Source: Deltaproteobacteria bacterium (lineage in GTDB: Bacteria; Desulfobacterota; Desulfobulbia; Desulfobulbales; Desulfurivibrionaceae). From it: a DNA stretch of 64,000 bases. The position numbers and the translations under genes are program-made. The notes under the pieces were generated by a model, which worked only from the letters and a program-made list of their open reading frames with translations, ran no database searches and had not been told where the DNA came from. This document shows positions 26,757-34,731 of this stretch, in pieces. Where the stretch lies: the NCBI GenBank assembly GCA_021802645.1, contig JAJZRO010000001.1, forward strand, positions 248,001 to 312,000, written 5' to 3'. Every line of letters begins with the position of its first letter. Positions within the stretch are counted from its first letter, which is position 1.

Positions 26757-27608
26757 ATGCAACGGACGACTTCCTACCTCCGGCTCCTGCGACCGAAGCA
26801 GTGGCTCAAGAACCTGATACTTCTCTTTCCACCCTTGTTTGGGGGAATACTTTTCCAGCCTGAAATTCTCCGGAATCTGCCGCTTCCACTCCTCGCCTTC
26901 TGCCTCGCTTCAAGCGCCAACTATGCAATCAATGATGTCCTCGATGCGAAAAAGGATGCCTGTCATCCCACCAAAAAGAATCGGCCAATCCCCTCCGGCG
27001 CCATCAGTGCCAGGAGTGCCGTGATTCTCGGGAGCGGCCTCTTTGCTGCGGCACTCGGTCTTGGGTTGCTCGTTTCCATCCCCTTTCTTCTCACTCTACT
27101 CGGCTATCTGCTCCTCTCGTCTGCCTATAGTTTCGGGCTGAAGGACATTCCGGTAGTGGATATCTTTTGCGTCTCCGCAGGCTTTCTCCTGCGGTTGCAC
27201 GCCGGCGGCATTGCCTTTGGCATTGCCATCTCCGATTGGCTCTTCCTCTCCGTCTTTCTCCTTTCCATTTTTTTGAGCCTGGGCAAACGCATCGCGGAAA
27301 AACAACTACTCGGAGAAAGGTGCGCCAGCCACCGGCAGGTGTTGCAGGAGTATCCTTTGCAATTTCTCCACGGCACCATGTACATGACCGGCGCCACGGT
27401 CCTCGTCACCTACGCCATGTACGTCGTAGTCCATCCCGGCCTACTTTATACGGTTCCCCTGTGCTGTTTCGGGCTCTTCCGTTTCATGTACCGCGTCATC
27501 AAGGAATCAAATGGCGATCCGACCGAATCACTGACTCAAGACAAAGTCCTCTTGGGCGTGAGCCTTCTTTGGCTCCTCATTGTCTGCTTGGCCGTATACG
27601 GACAATAG
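26757..27608 (+). CDS. UbiA-family prenyltransferase (decaprenyl-phosphate phosphoribosyltransferase-like)
   Basis: A 283-residue protein with eight or nine membrane segments. The first Asp-rich motif is NDVLDAKKDACHP (NDxxDxxxD) followed by KKNRPIPSG, and the second is LKDIPVVDIFCVSAGFLLR. The opening LLRPKQWLKNLILLFPPLFGG is characteristic of the branch annotated as decaprenyl-phosphate phosphoribosyltransferase rather than quinone-forming UbiA. It would attach a phosphoribosyl group to polyprenyl phosphate, a way to make a lipid-linked pentose donor for the polysaccharide made by this operon. The donor and product are inferred from family only. Confidence 0.85.
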   Translation: MQRTTSYLRLLRPKQWLKNLILLFPPLFGGILFQPEILRNLPLPLLAFCLASSANYAINDVLDAKKDACHPTKKNRPIPSGAISARSAVILGSGLFAAALGLGLLVSIPFLLTLLGYLLLSSAYSFGLKDIPVVDIFCVSAGFLLRLHAGGIAFGIAISDWLFLSVFLLSIFLSLGKRIAEKQLLGERCASHRQVLQEYPLQFLHGTMYMTGATVLVTYAMYVVVHPGLLYTVPLCCFGLFRFMYRVIKESNGDPTESLTQDKVLLGVSLLWLLIVCLAVYGQ

Positions 27609-27636
27609 CCAGGACAAAGGCGGCGGGAGGCTCACA

Positions 27637-28692
27637 ATGGACATCGCCTTTTACAGATACTCTTTCCTCAACCGGGGAGGCGATCGAGTGGTGGTTGATT
27701 ATGCCAATTCCCTCGCAGACCAAGGCCATCTGGTCACCTTCCATACTTGTATCACCCGAACCGTATTTACAATCCACCGGAGCATCCATATCCACAAATT
27801 ACCGGTGGGTAATGAAATCAACTTTCTCTTCTACCCCCTCTTGCACCGCATGGACCATGATTTCCTGATTTTCGACATCATCCATTGCGCGCCCTTTCTC
27901 GCTCTGCGCCACCGCCACAACATGATCTATTTCGCCCAGGCCGACGACATCGAATACTATGACAATCCCTTAGCTCGCGGCATTATCGATCAACTCTATC
28001 GGCGCTTTTTCAAAAAAAATCTCCCTGCCATCACGGTGTCCGAAAGTCTCACCAAGGCTTTCCGCCAACGTTATCAGGCAGGCGCGTGTTATACCGTGAC
28101 CAACGGCATCAATCTCCAAACCTTTTACCCAGAGCCCGATCCGGAATTGCTTCGAGAAAAAGGTGACCGCAAGGCTATCTTTTTCATGGCCCGTGGCGAC
28201 CATTATCGCAAAGGGTTCGATATCGCCGTGGAAGTATTCAAACGACTCTCCATCACCGCCAGCAACAAGTTAGAGATCTGGATTTGCGGCGACGCTCCCA
28301 TTGGCACCTCCTTCTCCTTGCCGGTCAGGCAGTTCGGCGTAGTCGGCGATGGACGACTACGCCAGATTCTCAGCAGTGCCGATATCTTTTTCTATCCGTC
28401 CCGCCATGAAGGATTCGGTCTTTTTCCTCTGGAGGCCATGGCCTGCGGCTGTGTCCCGGTTGTCACCGACACTATTCCCTATCATGCCTTTTCTGATTGC
28501 CTGCAGGTTGCCCCTGTTGGCGATGTTGCCACACTCCAGCGTTTGATTGTGGGATTATTGGACGCACCTGCACGCTTCACGGCGTTGCGGGAGCAAGCGA
28601 AAACTGCGGCCTGCCGCTTTGACCTCCGGAACAGCAAAGAACTCTTCTGCCAGACTCTGGAAAAACTTCGTTTGCGGAGCGGCCGCCCATGA
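27637..28692 (+). CDS. Family 4 glycosyltransferase
   Basis: A 351-residue GT-B fold enzyme. The N terminus MDIAFYRYSFLNRGGDRVV has the donor-site glycine loop, and the C-terminal half has FYPSRHEGFGLFPLEAMACG, the E(x7)E motif of GT4. GGGAGG six bases before ATG 27637 fixes the start; the frame runs 19 codons further upstream without similarity. It probably adds a sugar to the lipid-linked repeat unit in the cytoplasm. The base composition is more AT-rich than the housekeeping genes to either side of the operon. It overlaps the next GT4 gene by four bases. Confidence 0.88.
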   Translation: MDIAFYRYSFLNRGGDRVVVDYANSLADQGHLVTFHTCITRTVFTIHRSIHIHKLPVGNEINFLFYPLLHRMDHDFLIFDIIHCAPFLALRHRHNMIYFAQADDIEYYDNPLARGIIDQLYRRFFKKNLPAITVSESLTKAFRQRYQAGACYTVTNGINLQTFYPEPDPELLREKGDRKAIFFMARGDHYRKGFDIAVEVFKRLSITASNKLEIWICGDAPIGTSFSLPVRQFGVVGDGRLRQILSSADIFFYPSRHEGFGLFPLEAMACGCVPVVTDTIPYHAFSDCLQVAPVGDVATLQRLIVGLLDAPARFTALREQAKTAACRFDLRNSKELFCQTLEKLRLRSGRP

Positions 28693-29804
28693 GGATCGGG
28701 ATTGACGCGACAACAATCTACACAGCCCGCCCCACGGGACTGGGGATCTACTCCATCAACATCATTAATGAACTCGCCAAACTCCATGACGACCTGATTG
28801 TCTGGACGGTCGACGATTCGGCCTTGCGCCTGCCCGCGGCAAAAATCAGAAAAGTCATGCAACCTTTGCGTGGCCTTGGCAATCACCTTTTCCAACTGCG
28901 CCCTTTCTGGGTAGAGTTTGTGTTGCCGAAGCTGATAGCACAGGAACAAGTTGACATACTTTATACGACTATCCCCAACGGCCTCATGCGGAGTCCGGTT
29001 CCGCACGTGATCACGGTACACGATCTCATTCCTCTCACCTTCCCGGAAGACGCCCCTCGCTCGGTCCGGTGGAACTTCAAACACCGCCTTCCCGGCATCC
29101 TAACGAATGCTCGCAAAATCATCGCGGTCTCCCAGCACACCAAACACGATGTCATTGATCACTATGGCATCTCTCCGGAAAAAATCCATGTTGTCGGAGA
29201 AGGCTATGAGGTGAACCATTTCCGGCCGGACGTGGATCTTTCCGTCTTGAAGCAATATGGATTGCAACCTCAAACATACGCTCTCTACGTGGGCAACAGC
29301 AGCGCCAGAAAAAATCTTCTGCGCCTTGTCGAGGCGTTTGCCATCATAAAAGATCAGGTTCCGCACCGGCTCGTGGTCGCCGGCACCAAACAGCCCAAAG
29401 AGCGCAACGCCCTGCTTGAAGAGATTTCTCGTCACCGTCTCGACGAACGGGTTCACTTGCTCGACTACGTCCCGTATAGCGACCTTCCCGCCCTCTATGC
29501 CGGAGCCTCTGTCTTCACCTTTTTGTCTCTCTACGAAGGGTTCGGCCTGCCCGTTCTGGAGGCGATGGCCTGCGGAACACCTGTCTTGGCCGCGAATAAC
29601 ACCTCATTGCCAGAAGTGGCGAGCAATGCAGCAATATTGGCCGATCCGTACTCGGTAAAAGATATTGCCGAGAAGCTGCAATCCCTGTTGCTTGACCAAG
29701 AACAACAAAAAAGGCTGCGGGCCGCTGGAATGGAACGCTGCAAAACATTCCGCTGGGCATCCGCGGCGCGCGAACTCTACGCCATAGTGCAAAGCGTTAC
29801 CTAG
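28689..29804 (+). CDS. Family 4 glycosyltransferase
   Basis: A 371-residue GT4 enzyme. It starts MRIGIDATTIYTARPTGLGIY, a common opening of mannosyltransferase-like GT4 proteins, and contains PHVITVHDLIPLTFPEDAP, YALYVGNSSARKNLLRLVEAF and FLSLYEGFGLPVLEAMACGTP with the E(x7)E motif. The start codon overlaps the stop codon of the preceding GT4 (ATGA), so the two enzymes are translationally coupled and likely act in sequence on the same glycan. The sugar is not determined. Confidence 0.9.
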   Translation: MRIGIDATTIYTARPTGLGIYSINIINELAKLHDDLIVWTVDDSALRLPAAKIRKVMQPLRGLGNHLFQLRPFWVEFVLPKLIAQEQVDILYTTIPNGLMRSPVPHVITVHDLIPLTFPEDAPRSVRWNFKHRLPGILTNARKIIAVSQHTKHDVIDHYGISPEKIHVVGEGYEVNHFRPDVDLSVLKQYGLQPQTYALYVGNSSARKNLLRLVEAFAIIKDQVPHRLVVAGTKQPKERNALLEEISRHRLDERVHLLDYVPYSDLPALYAGASVFTFLSLYEGFGLPVLEAMACGTPVLAANNTSLPEVASNAAILADPYSVKDIAEKLQSLLLDQEQQKRLRAAGMERCKTFRWASAARELYAIVQSVT

Positions 29805-29857
29805 TTGCGATCCGGCCCTATTTCATACACTTATCAGTTCAAACGACGCAGGAACTC

Positions 29858-30946
29858 ATGATGAAACCTACCAGGCTGGCACGAGGCATTTTTCGCGAAC
29901 TCAAGGGATTGGTCGGCTCCTCTGAATACCCAAACACCGTTGACCTCTGGTGTGCCCTCAAAGAGATTCCCCTTATCAAACTGAATCTCAAAAACTTTGG
30001 CTATGAATTGGCGCGCCAACTCCAACCGCGCCTTGAGGCGATTGATTACTCAGGCGAACCGCAAGGACATGACCTGGTAAGCAAACCGACAACGCAAGCG
30101 GACATGGAAAGTTCTTGGTTCCGATTCTGGTGCAACCAACTCCAGGTCGCCCCGATATACCACCGAAAACTCTGGGAGTTTGCGTTTGTGTTGCAGGCGC
30201 TCTATGAGCACGGGATATTGCAGTCAGGCCGGGATGGCATTGGGTTCGGTTGCGGCCAGGAACCGCTGGCCTCCTATTTTGCCTCAAAAAACATGAAGGC
30301 ACTCGTGACCGACTTGGCGCCGGAACAGGTGGCCGGCCTGGGCTGGGCAGAATCCGGCCAGCATGCGACATCCTTGGAGCAGGCTTTCCATCCGCACATC
30401 GTCGCGAAAGAACTCTTCGATGCTAACGTCAGCCACCAGTACATCGACATGAATCGTCTTCCTGACTTCGGCAAAACATTCGATTTCTGCTGGTCGGTGT
30501 GTGCGCTGGAGCACGTCGGCTCGATCCAAAAAGGCTTAAACTTCATCGAAAACGCCCTCAACGTCCTGAAACCGGGAGGCATCGCCGTTCATACCACCGA
30601 GTACAATTATCTTTCCGAGGAAAAAACCATCGATAATTGGCCAACAGTGCTTTTCTTGAGAAAACATTTCGAAGAACTGGCCACGCGGCTTGCCCAGAAA
30701 GGCCATACAATGCTTGGTCCCGATTTCGAGATCGGCGACGGCGTCCTTGACAAATTTATTGATCTCCCTCCCTACACTCTAGGGAAAAGCTGGCTTTCCC
30801 AAGAACAGTGGAAGGATTCCAACCAAACTGCCCATCTGAAACTCTCTGTTGATGGCTTTGCATGCACATGTTTCGGTATCGTCATCCGTAAGGCCACCAG
30901 CCAGGGCGAGACTCCAGGCCACCCTCATCCGGAATTCCCCGCGTGA
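29858..30946 (+). CDS. SAM-dependent methyltransferase of the polysaccharide operon
   Basis: A 362-residue protein with a class I methyltransferase core in the middle: GRDGIGFGCGQEPLASYFA (motif I), ALVTDLAPEQ (motif II acidic residue), FDFCWSVCALEHVGSIQKG (motif IV), LNVLKPGGIAVHTTEY (motif V/VI). The N-terminal 100 residues are not recognised. It probably methylates a sugar or end-caps the glycan; methyl capping is a known signal for chain length in ABC-dependent export. A 53-base gap separates it from the GT4 gene upstream, and its end nearly abuts the flippase gene. Confidence 0.8.
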   Translation: MMKPTRLARGIFRELKGLVGSSEYPNTVDLWCALKEIPLIKLNLKNFGYELARQLQPRLEAIDYSGEPQGHDLVSKPTTQADMESSWFRFWCNQLQVAPIYHRKLWEFAFVLQALYEHGILQSGRDGIGFGCGQEPLASYFASKNMKALVTDLAPEQVAGLGWAESGQHATSLEQAFHPHIVAKELFDANVSHQYIDMNRLPDFGKTFDFCWSVCALEHVGSIQKGLNFIENALNVLKPGGIAVHTTEYNYLSEEKTIDNWPTVLFLRKHFEELATRLAQKGHTMLGPDFEIGDGVLDKFIDLPPYTLGKSWLSQEQWKDSNQTAHLKLSVDGFACTCFGIVIRKATSQGETPGHPHPEFPA

Positions 30947-30959
30947 GCCGCGCCGATTG

Positions 30960-32435
30960 ATGAATGCCGGCATGAAAGATCATCAAATCCTCTCCAACAC
31001 CTTCTCGCTGGTCGCAATCAGAATAGCTGGAATACTGCTCGGGATGGCCACGCAAGCTATCCTGGCAAGGGGATTAGGAGTCGAAAATTTCGGTTTTTTC
31101 ACTTACGGCCTTGCCTATCTCTCCGTTTTTTTGTTTGCCGCTTCTCTTGGCTTGGATACGCTTCTCATACGCGAGATCACCCGGGCACCAGAAGAGACCC
31201 CAAGCCTTATCGGAAGTGCCATGGCCCTCAAGGCGCTTGCATCAGGAGCCGCCTTGCTGCTCGCCCTGACAGGGCTGACCCTCTTGCCGGCCAATTCGAT
31301 CCGCACCCTTTCCACCGGCCTCCTCTTGGTAACAATTTTTACAACGGTATTCCAAACAGCCCGGAGTTATTTTGAGGCATCGTTACGTTCGCACCGGCTG
31401 CTGGACATCGAATTACTAACAAAAACGACGACGTTATTCCTCATAGGACTTATCCTCCGCTTTGGTGGGAAGCTTTTTCCCTGCCTCTTGGTCTTCGTGG
31501 TCATGGAGTATGCAAACGCAACGCTTGTTTTGCGCCGTTTCACCAAAGACTCCCGCTTACGGCCTAAGGCCGAGCCAGAAAAGGTTCGGGAGCTTTTGAA
31601 AAAAACCTGGCCCCTCGCTCTCCAGGGAATCCTGTATGTGGTCTACTTCCGGGTCGATATGCTGATTCTGGAATATTATCGCGGCATGACGGAGGTCGGA
31701 TATTATGGACCCGCCTATGCCATTATGGCAGGGTTGCTTTTTTTGCCCGAGGCGCTCAGCCGTTCCCTCTTTCCCCGTTTGACCACGGAAGTGGCGCAAA
31801 GCGGGAATCCGAGCATTTCCTTTTTACTGCGACTCCTTAAATACTTTGCAACCGTCGCGGTGCCCCTTGTGATTGCGGGAAGTATGCTGGCCGGGCCGAT
31901 CGTGGATTTCCTTTTCGGGCCCTCCTTTTCTCCTGCCGCGATGCCCTTGCGTTATCTGTTTTTTGGCCTTGGCACGGTCTTTTTCAGCTATCCCATGTCC
32001 CTCCTTCTGCTGGCCCAAGGGCGCCAACACCTCAACCTCCGTATCGTCGCAATAATGGCGGTTTTTAATGTCGCAATGAACCTCATCGCCATCCCACGCT
32101 GGGGTATGATGGGGGCTGCTATCACAACCGTCTTTACGGAAGGCCTCGGCTGTTTGGCAATGACAGCATCAGGCCTATGGTTCTCCGGTCATGCCAACCG
32201 CCCTCAATTCAACACGCTTTGGCTTGTACGGCTGAGCCAATTAGCCGCCTCTGGGAGCTTGATGGCCGCCATAATCTTCATGATCCCTGCTGTTCTCCCT
32301 TGGCCTCTAAAAGGGCTCGCTGGCGCCACAGGATTTTTTGTTATGCTCATCCTACTCGGCTGGTTCACGCCGGAAGACAAGGCTTTTATCAGGCAATCAC
32401 TCGCTCGCACCTCTCCCACCACATGCCAGCAATAG
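30960..32435 (+). CDS. Wzx-like oligosaccharide flippase (MATE/MVF superfamily)
   Basis: A 491-residue protein with about 14 membrane segments. ILSNTFSLVAIRIAGILLGM and ARGLGVENFGFFTYGLAYLS near the N terminus are typical of RfbX/Wzx lipid-linked oligosaccharide flippases. ATG 30960 or ATG 30972 are possible starts; the open frame runs up into the methyltransferase gene without similarity. It would move lipid-linked repeat units across the inner membrane. Finding both a flippase and an ABC exporter in one operon suggests that two different substrates are exported, or that one of them carries a non-glycan cargo. Confidence 0.88.
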   Translation: MNAGMKDHQILSNTFSLVAIRIAGILLGMATQAILARGLGVENFGFFTYGLAYLSVFLFAASLGLDTLLIREITRAPEETPSLIGSAMALKALASGAALLLALTGLTLLPANSIRTLSTGLLLVTIFTTVFQTARSYFEASLRSHRLLDIELLTKTTTLFLIGLILRFGGKLFPCLLVFVVMEYANATLVLRRFTKDSRLRPKAEPEKVRELLKKTWPLALQGILYVVYFRVDMLILEYYRGMTEVGYYGPAYAIMAGLLFLPEALSRSLFPRLTTEVAQSGNPSISFLLRLLKYFATVAVPLVIAGSMLAGPIVDFLFGPSFSPAAMPLRYLFFGLGTVFFSYPMSLLLLAQGRQHLNLRIVAIMAVFNVAMNLIAIPRWGMMGAAITTVFTEGLGCLAMTASGLWFSGHANRPQFNTLWLVRLSQLAASGSLMAAIIFMIPAVLPWPLKGLAGATGFFVMLILLGWFTPEDKAFIRQSLARTSPTTCQQ

Positions 32436-32472
32436 GCCTTCGCAGCGAGGCAACCCAAAGGTATAGGCTCGC

Positions 32473-33555
32473 ATGAAGATACAGTTGTTAAAACAAATCG
32501 ATTCATGGTTGGGCCGCTTGGTGGCAGCTTTACTCCCGCCTCCCACAGGAACAATTGATGCTCGTGATCCTCGCCTCATCCTCCTCATCCGCCCCGGCGG
32601 GATTGGCGATGCAGTGCTGCTGGCGCCAGCCATTGCCGCACTTCGCGAAAAATTTCCGGAAGCGCGGATTACCGTGCTGGCGGAAAAGCGCAATGCCGGA
32701 ATCTTTTCCCTAGTTCCCGGCGTTGACCAAGTGCTCCGCTACGATGTGCCACGGGAGTTCCTCGCCGCCCTCCGCCTCAGTCCCGATCTCGTTATCGACA
32801 CCGAGCAATGGCATCGACTCTCGGCCATCGTGGCGCGGCTGACCGATGCCGGCACTTTGATCGGCTTTGGCACCAACGAACGGGCGCGACTCTTTCACCA
32901 TGCCATCCCCTATTCCCACGACGACTACGAAGCCGACAGCTTCCTCCATCTCCTGGCACCTCTGGAGATCACTCCGCCTCCCATCCCCTCGACCCCATTC
33001 CTCTCTGTGCCAACCGTTGCCAAGGCTCGAGCCAACCACCTCCTGGCGGCCCTCACCGGAAACCCCTTTATAACGATCTTCCCCGGTGCCAGCATCCCGG
33101 AACGGCGCTGGGGCGGCGAACGATTCGCCGATGTTGCTAGTCGTCTCGCCCGGCAGGGCTACGGCATCGTGGTGGTGGGTGGAAAGGAAGATGCTGTAGC
33201 CGGGGCCACGATCTGCCAAGCCAGTGGTGGCCTCAATCTGGCCGCCCGAACCTCCCTCGCCGAGACCGCCGCAATCCTCGCGCAATCGGCCTTGCTCGTA
33301 AGCGGGGATTCTGGCGTGCTCCACCTTGCTGTGGGTGTCGGCACCCCAACCGTGTCGCTCTTCGGCCCAGGCATCGTCAAAAAGTGGGCGCCACACGGCC
33401 CACGTCACCGGGTCATCAACCAGGAGTTTCCCTGCTCCCCCTGCACCCGCTTCGGTTACACCGCGCACTGCCCCCGCCAGGCCGCCTGTTTGCGGCAAAT
33501 CACCCCTGCCATGGTCACCGAGGCGGCCTTATCCCTGCTCACCATCCCCCACTGA
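32473..33555 (+). CDS. Family 9 glycosyltransferase (heptosyltransferase-like)
   Basis: A 360-residue GT9 protein with LILLIRPGGIGDAVLLAPAI at 35-54, IFPGASIPERRWGGERFADV in the middle and LLVSGDSGVLHLAVGVGTPTVSLFGP towards the C terminus, all typical of ADP-heptose transferases of LPS core synthesis. A CxxC and further cysteines near the end (PCSPCTRFGYTAHC) are also common in this family. It is the last gene of the polysaccharide operon and may attach the glycan to, or extend, a lipid A core-like acceptor. Confidence 0.88.
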   Translation: MKIQLLKQIDSWLGRLVAALLPPPTGTIDARDPRLILLIRPGGIGDAVLLAPAIAALREKFPEARITVLAEKRNAGIFSLVPGVDQVLRYDVPREFLAALRLSPDLVIDTEQWHRLSAIVARLTDAGTLIGFGTNERARLFHHAIPYSHDDYEADSFLHLLAPLEITPPPIPSTPFLSVPTVAKARANHLLAALTGNPFITIFPGASIPERRWGGERFADVASRLARQGYGIVVVGGKEDAVAGATICQASGGLNLAARTSLAETAAILAQSALLVSGDSGVLHLAVGVGTPTVSLFGPGIVKKWAPHGPRHRVINQEFPCSPCTRFGYTAHCPRQAACLRQITPAMVTEAALSLLTIPH

Positions 33556-33659
33556 CCCTTTTTTGCAGATAGCAATTCCCAAACGCGGCTGATCCGGTAT
33601 AATGGCCCTGATCCGCTGCCGCAGGCCATTCCGGCCCGGCGCGACCAGGATGAATACGC

Positions 33660-34691
33660 ATGACGCCACGCACCACCATCAAACAGATTCAGGACGGTCA
33701 GCCGGTCGAGGGGCAATTCCTCGTCAAGGAGATGGGCCGCGGCGAGACCAAGGCGGGCAAGCCCTACCTGATGCTCACCGTCATGGATGCCACCGGCGAA
33801 ATGGCAGGGCGGGTATGGGAAAATGCGGAGCAGTTGATGGCGGAGTGCCCAGTCGGCGCGGTGGTGGCCCTCAGCGGCAAGGCGGAAAGCTACAAGGGGG
33901 TGATGCAGCTCAAGATCGACGCCCTCAAACGAATCGATCCGGCCACGGTCGAGCCGGCCGACTTCCTGCCCACCACGCCGGGCGACATCAAGGCCATGGC
34001 CCGCGAACTCACCACCATCGCCGATGGGGTGGAGAACCCCTTTCTGCGCGAGCTGTTGCTCGCCTTTGTGAAGGATCGCAAGTTCATGGCCCTGTTCAAG
34101 GCCGCGCCGGCCGCCAAGGCCATGCACCACGCCTATGTGGGCGGGCTCCTCGAACACACCCTGGCCGTTGCCCGGCTGGCCGATCAGGTCTGTACCCTCT
34201 ACCCGAATCTCGACCGCTCACTGCTCCTTGCCGGGGTGCTGCTCCACGACATCGGCAAGGTCAAGGAGTTCGACACCGCCAAAATTCCAGTGGACTATTC
34301 CGACACCGGGCGCCTGGTGGGGCACATGCTGCTGGGCATCACCATGGTCGAGGAACGGATCAGCGCCATCAACGGCTTCCCGCCGGACCTTGCCGCCCGG
34401 CTCAAGCATCTGATCCTGAGCCACCACGGCAGCCACGAATTCGGCTCGCCAGTGCTGCCGATGCTGATCGAGGCCTTTGTCCTCCACTTCCTCGACAACC
34501 TCGATGCCAAGGTCGCCTACTTCGCCCGCCTCGGCAACCAAGTACAAGGCGAGGGGTATCAGTGGTCCGACTACCAGCGCAATCTGGAACGCTTCCTCTA
34601 CCTGCGCCCTTCCGCGCCCCAAGGCCCGATTGGGCCGGGCAACGCCCCGCACATCGACCCCCGCCAGCGCAACCTCTTCGACCTCGACTAG
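33660..34691 (+). CDS. OB-fold/HD-domain 3'-5' exoribonuclease, YhaM-like
   Basis: A 343-residue protein. Residues 15-95 form an OB-fold nucleic-acid-binding domain (KAGKPYLMLTVMDATGEM), and residues 155-290 an HD phosphohydrolase domain (HHAYVGGLLEHTLAVARLAD, LLLAGVLLHDIGKVKEF, later LKHLILSHHG). This is the architecture of Bacillus YhaM, a 3'-5' exonuclease acting on RNA and DNA. A TATAAT hexamer at 33598-33603 is a candidate -10 box, without a good -35. It converges with the DUF748 gene on the other strand. Confidence 0.88.
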   Translation: MTPRTTIKQIQDGQPVEGQFLVKEMGRGETKAGKPYLMLTVMDATGEMAGRVWENAEQLMAECPVGAVVALSGKAESYKGVMQLKIDALKRIDPATVEPADFLPTTPGDIKAMARELTTIADGVENPFLRELLLAFVKDRKFMALFKAAPAAKAMHHAYVGGLLEHTLAVARLADQVCTLYPNLDRSLLLAGVLLHDIGKVKEFDTAKIPVDYSDTGRLVGHMLLGITMVEERISAINGFPPDLAARLKHLILSHHGSHEFGSPVLPMLIEAFVLHFLDNLDAKVAYFARLGNQVQGEGYQWSDYQRNLERFLYLRPSAPQGPIGPGNAPHIDPRQRNLFDLD

Positions 34692-34728
34692 CCCCTGCCG
34701 CCGGGACGCCCTTCGGCGCGACCAGGGG
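34692..34728. terminator. Hairpin between convergent genes, possible terminator
   Basis: CCCCTG and CAGGGG frame a GC-rich inner stem directly after the YhaM-like stop codon and three bases from the end of the convergent DUF748 gene. There is no T-run, so it is only a weak candidate for a shared terminator. Confidence 0.35.
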
Positions 34729-34731
34729 CAA

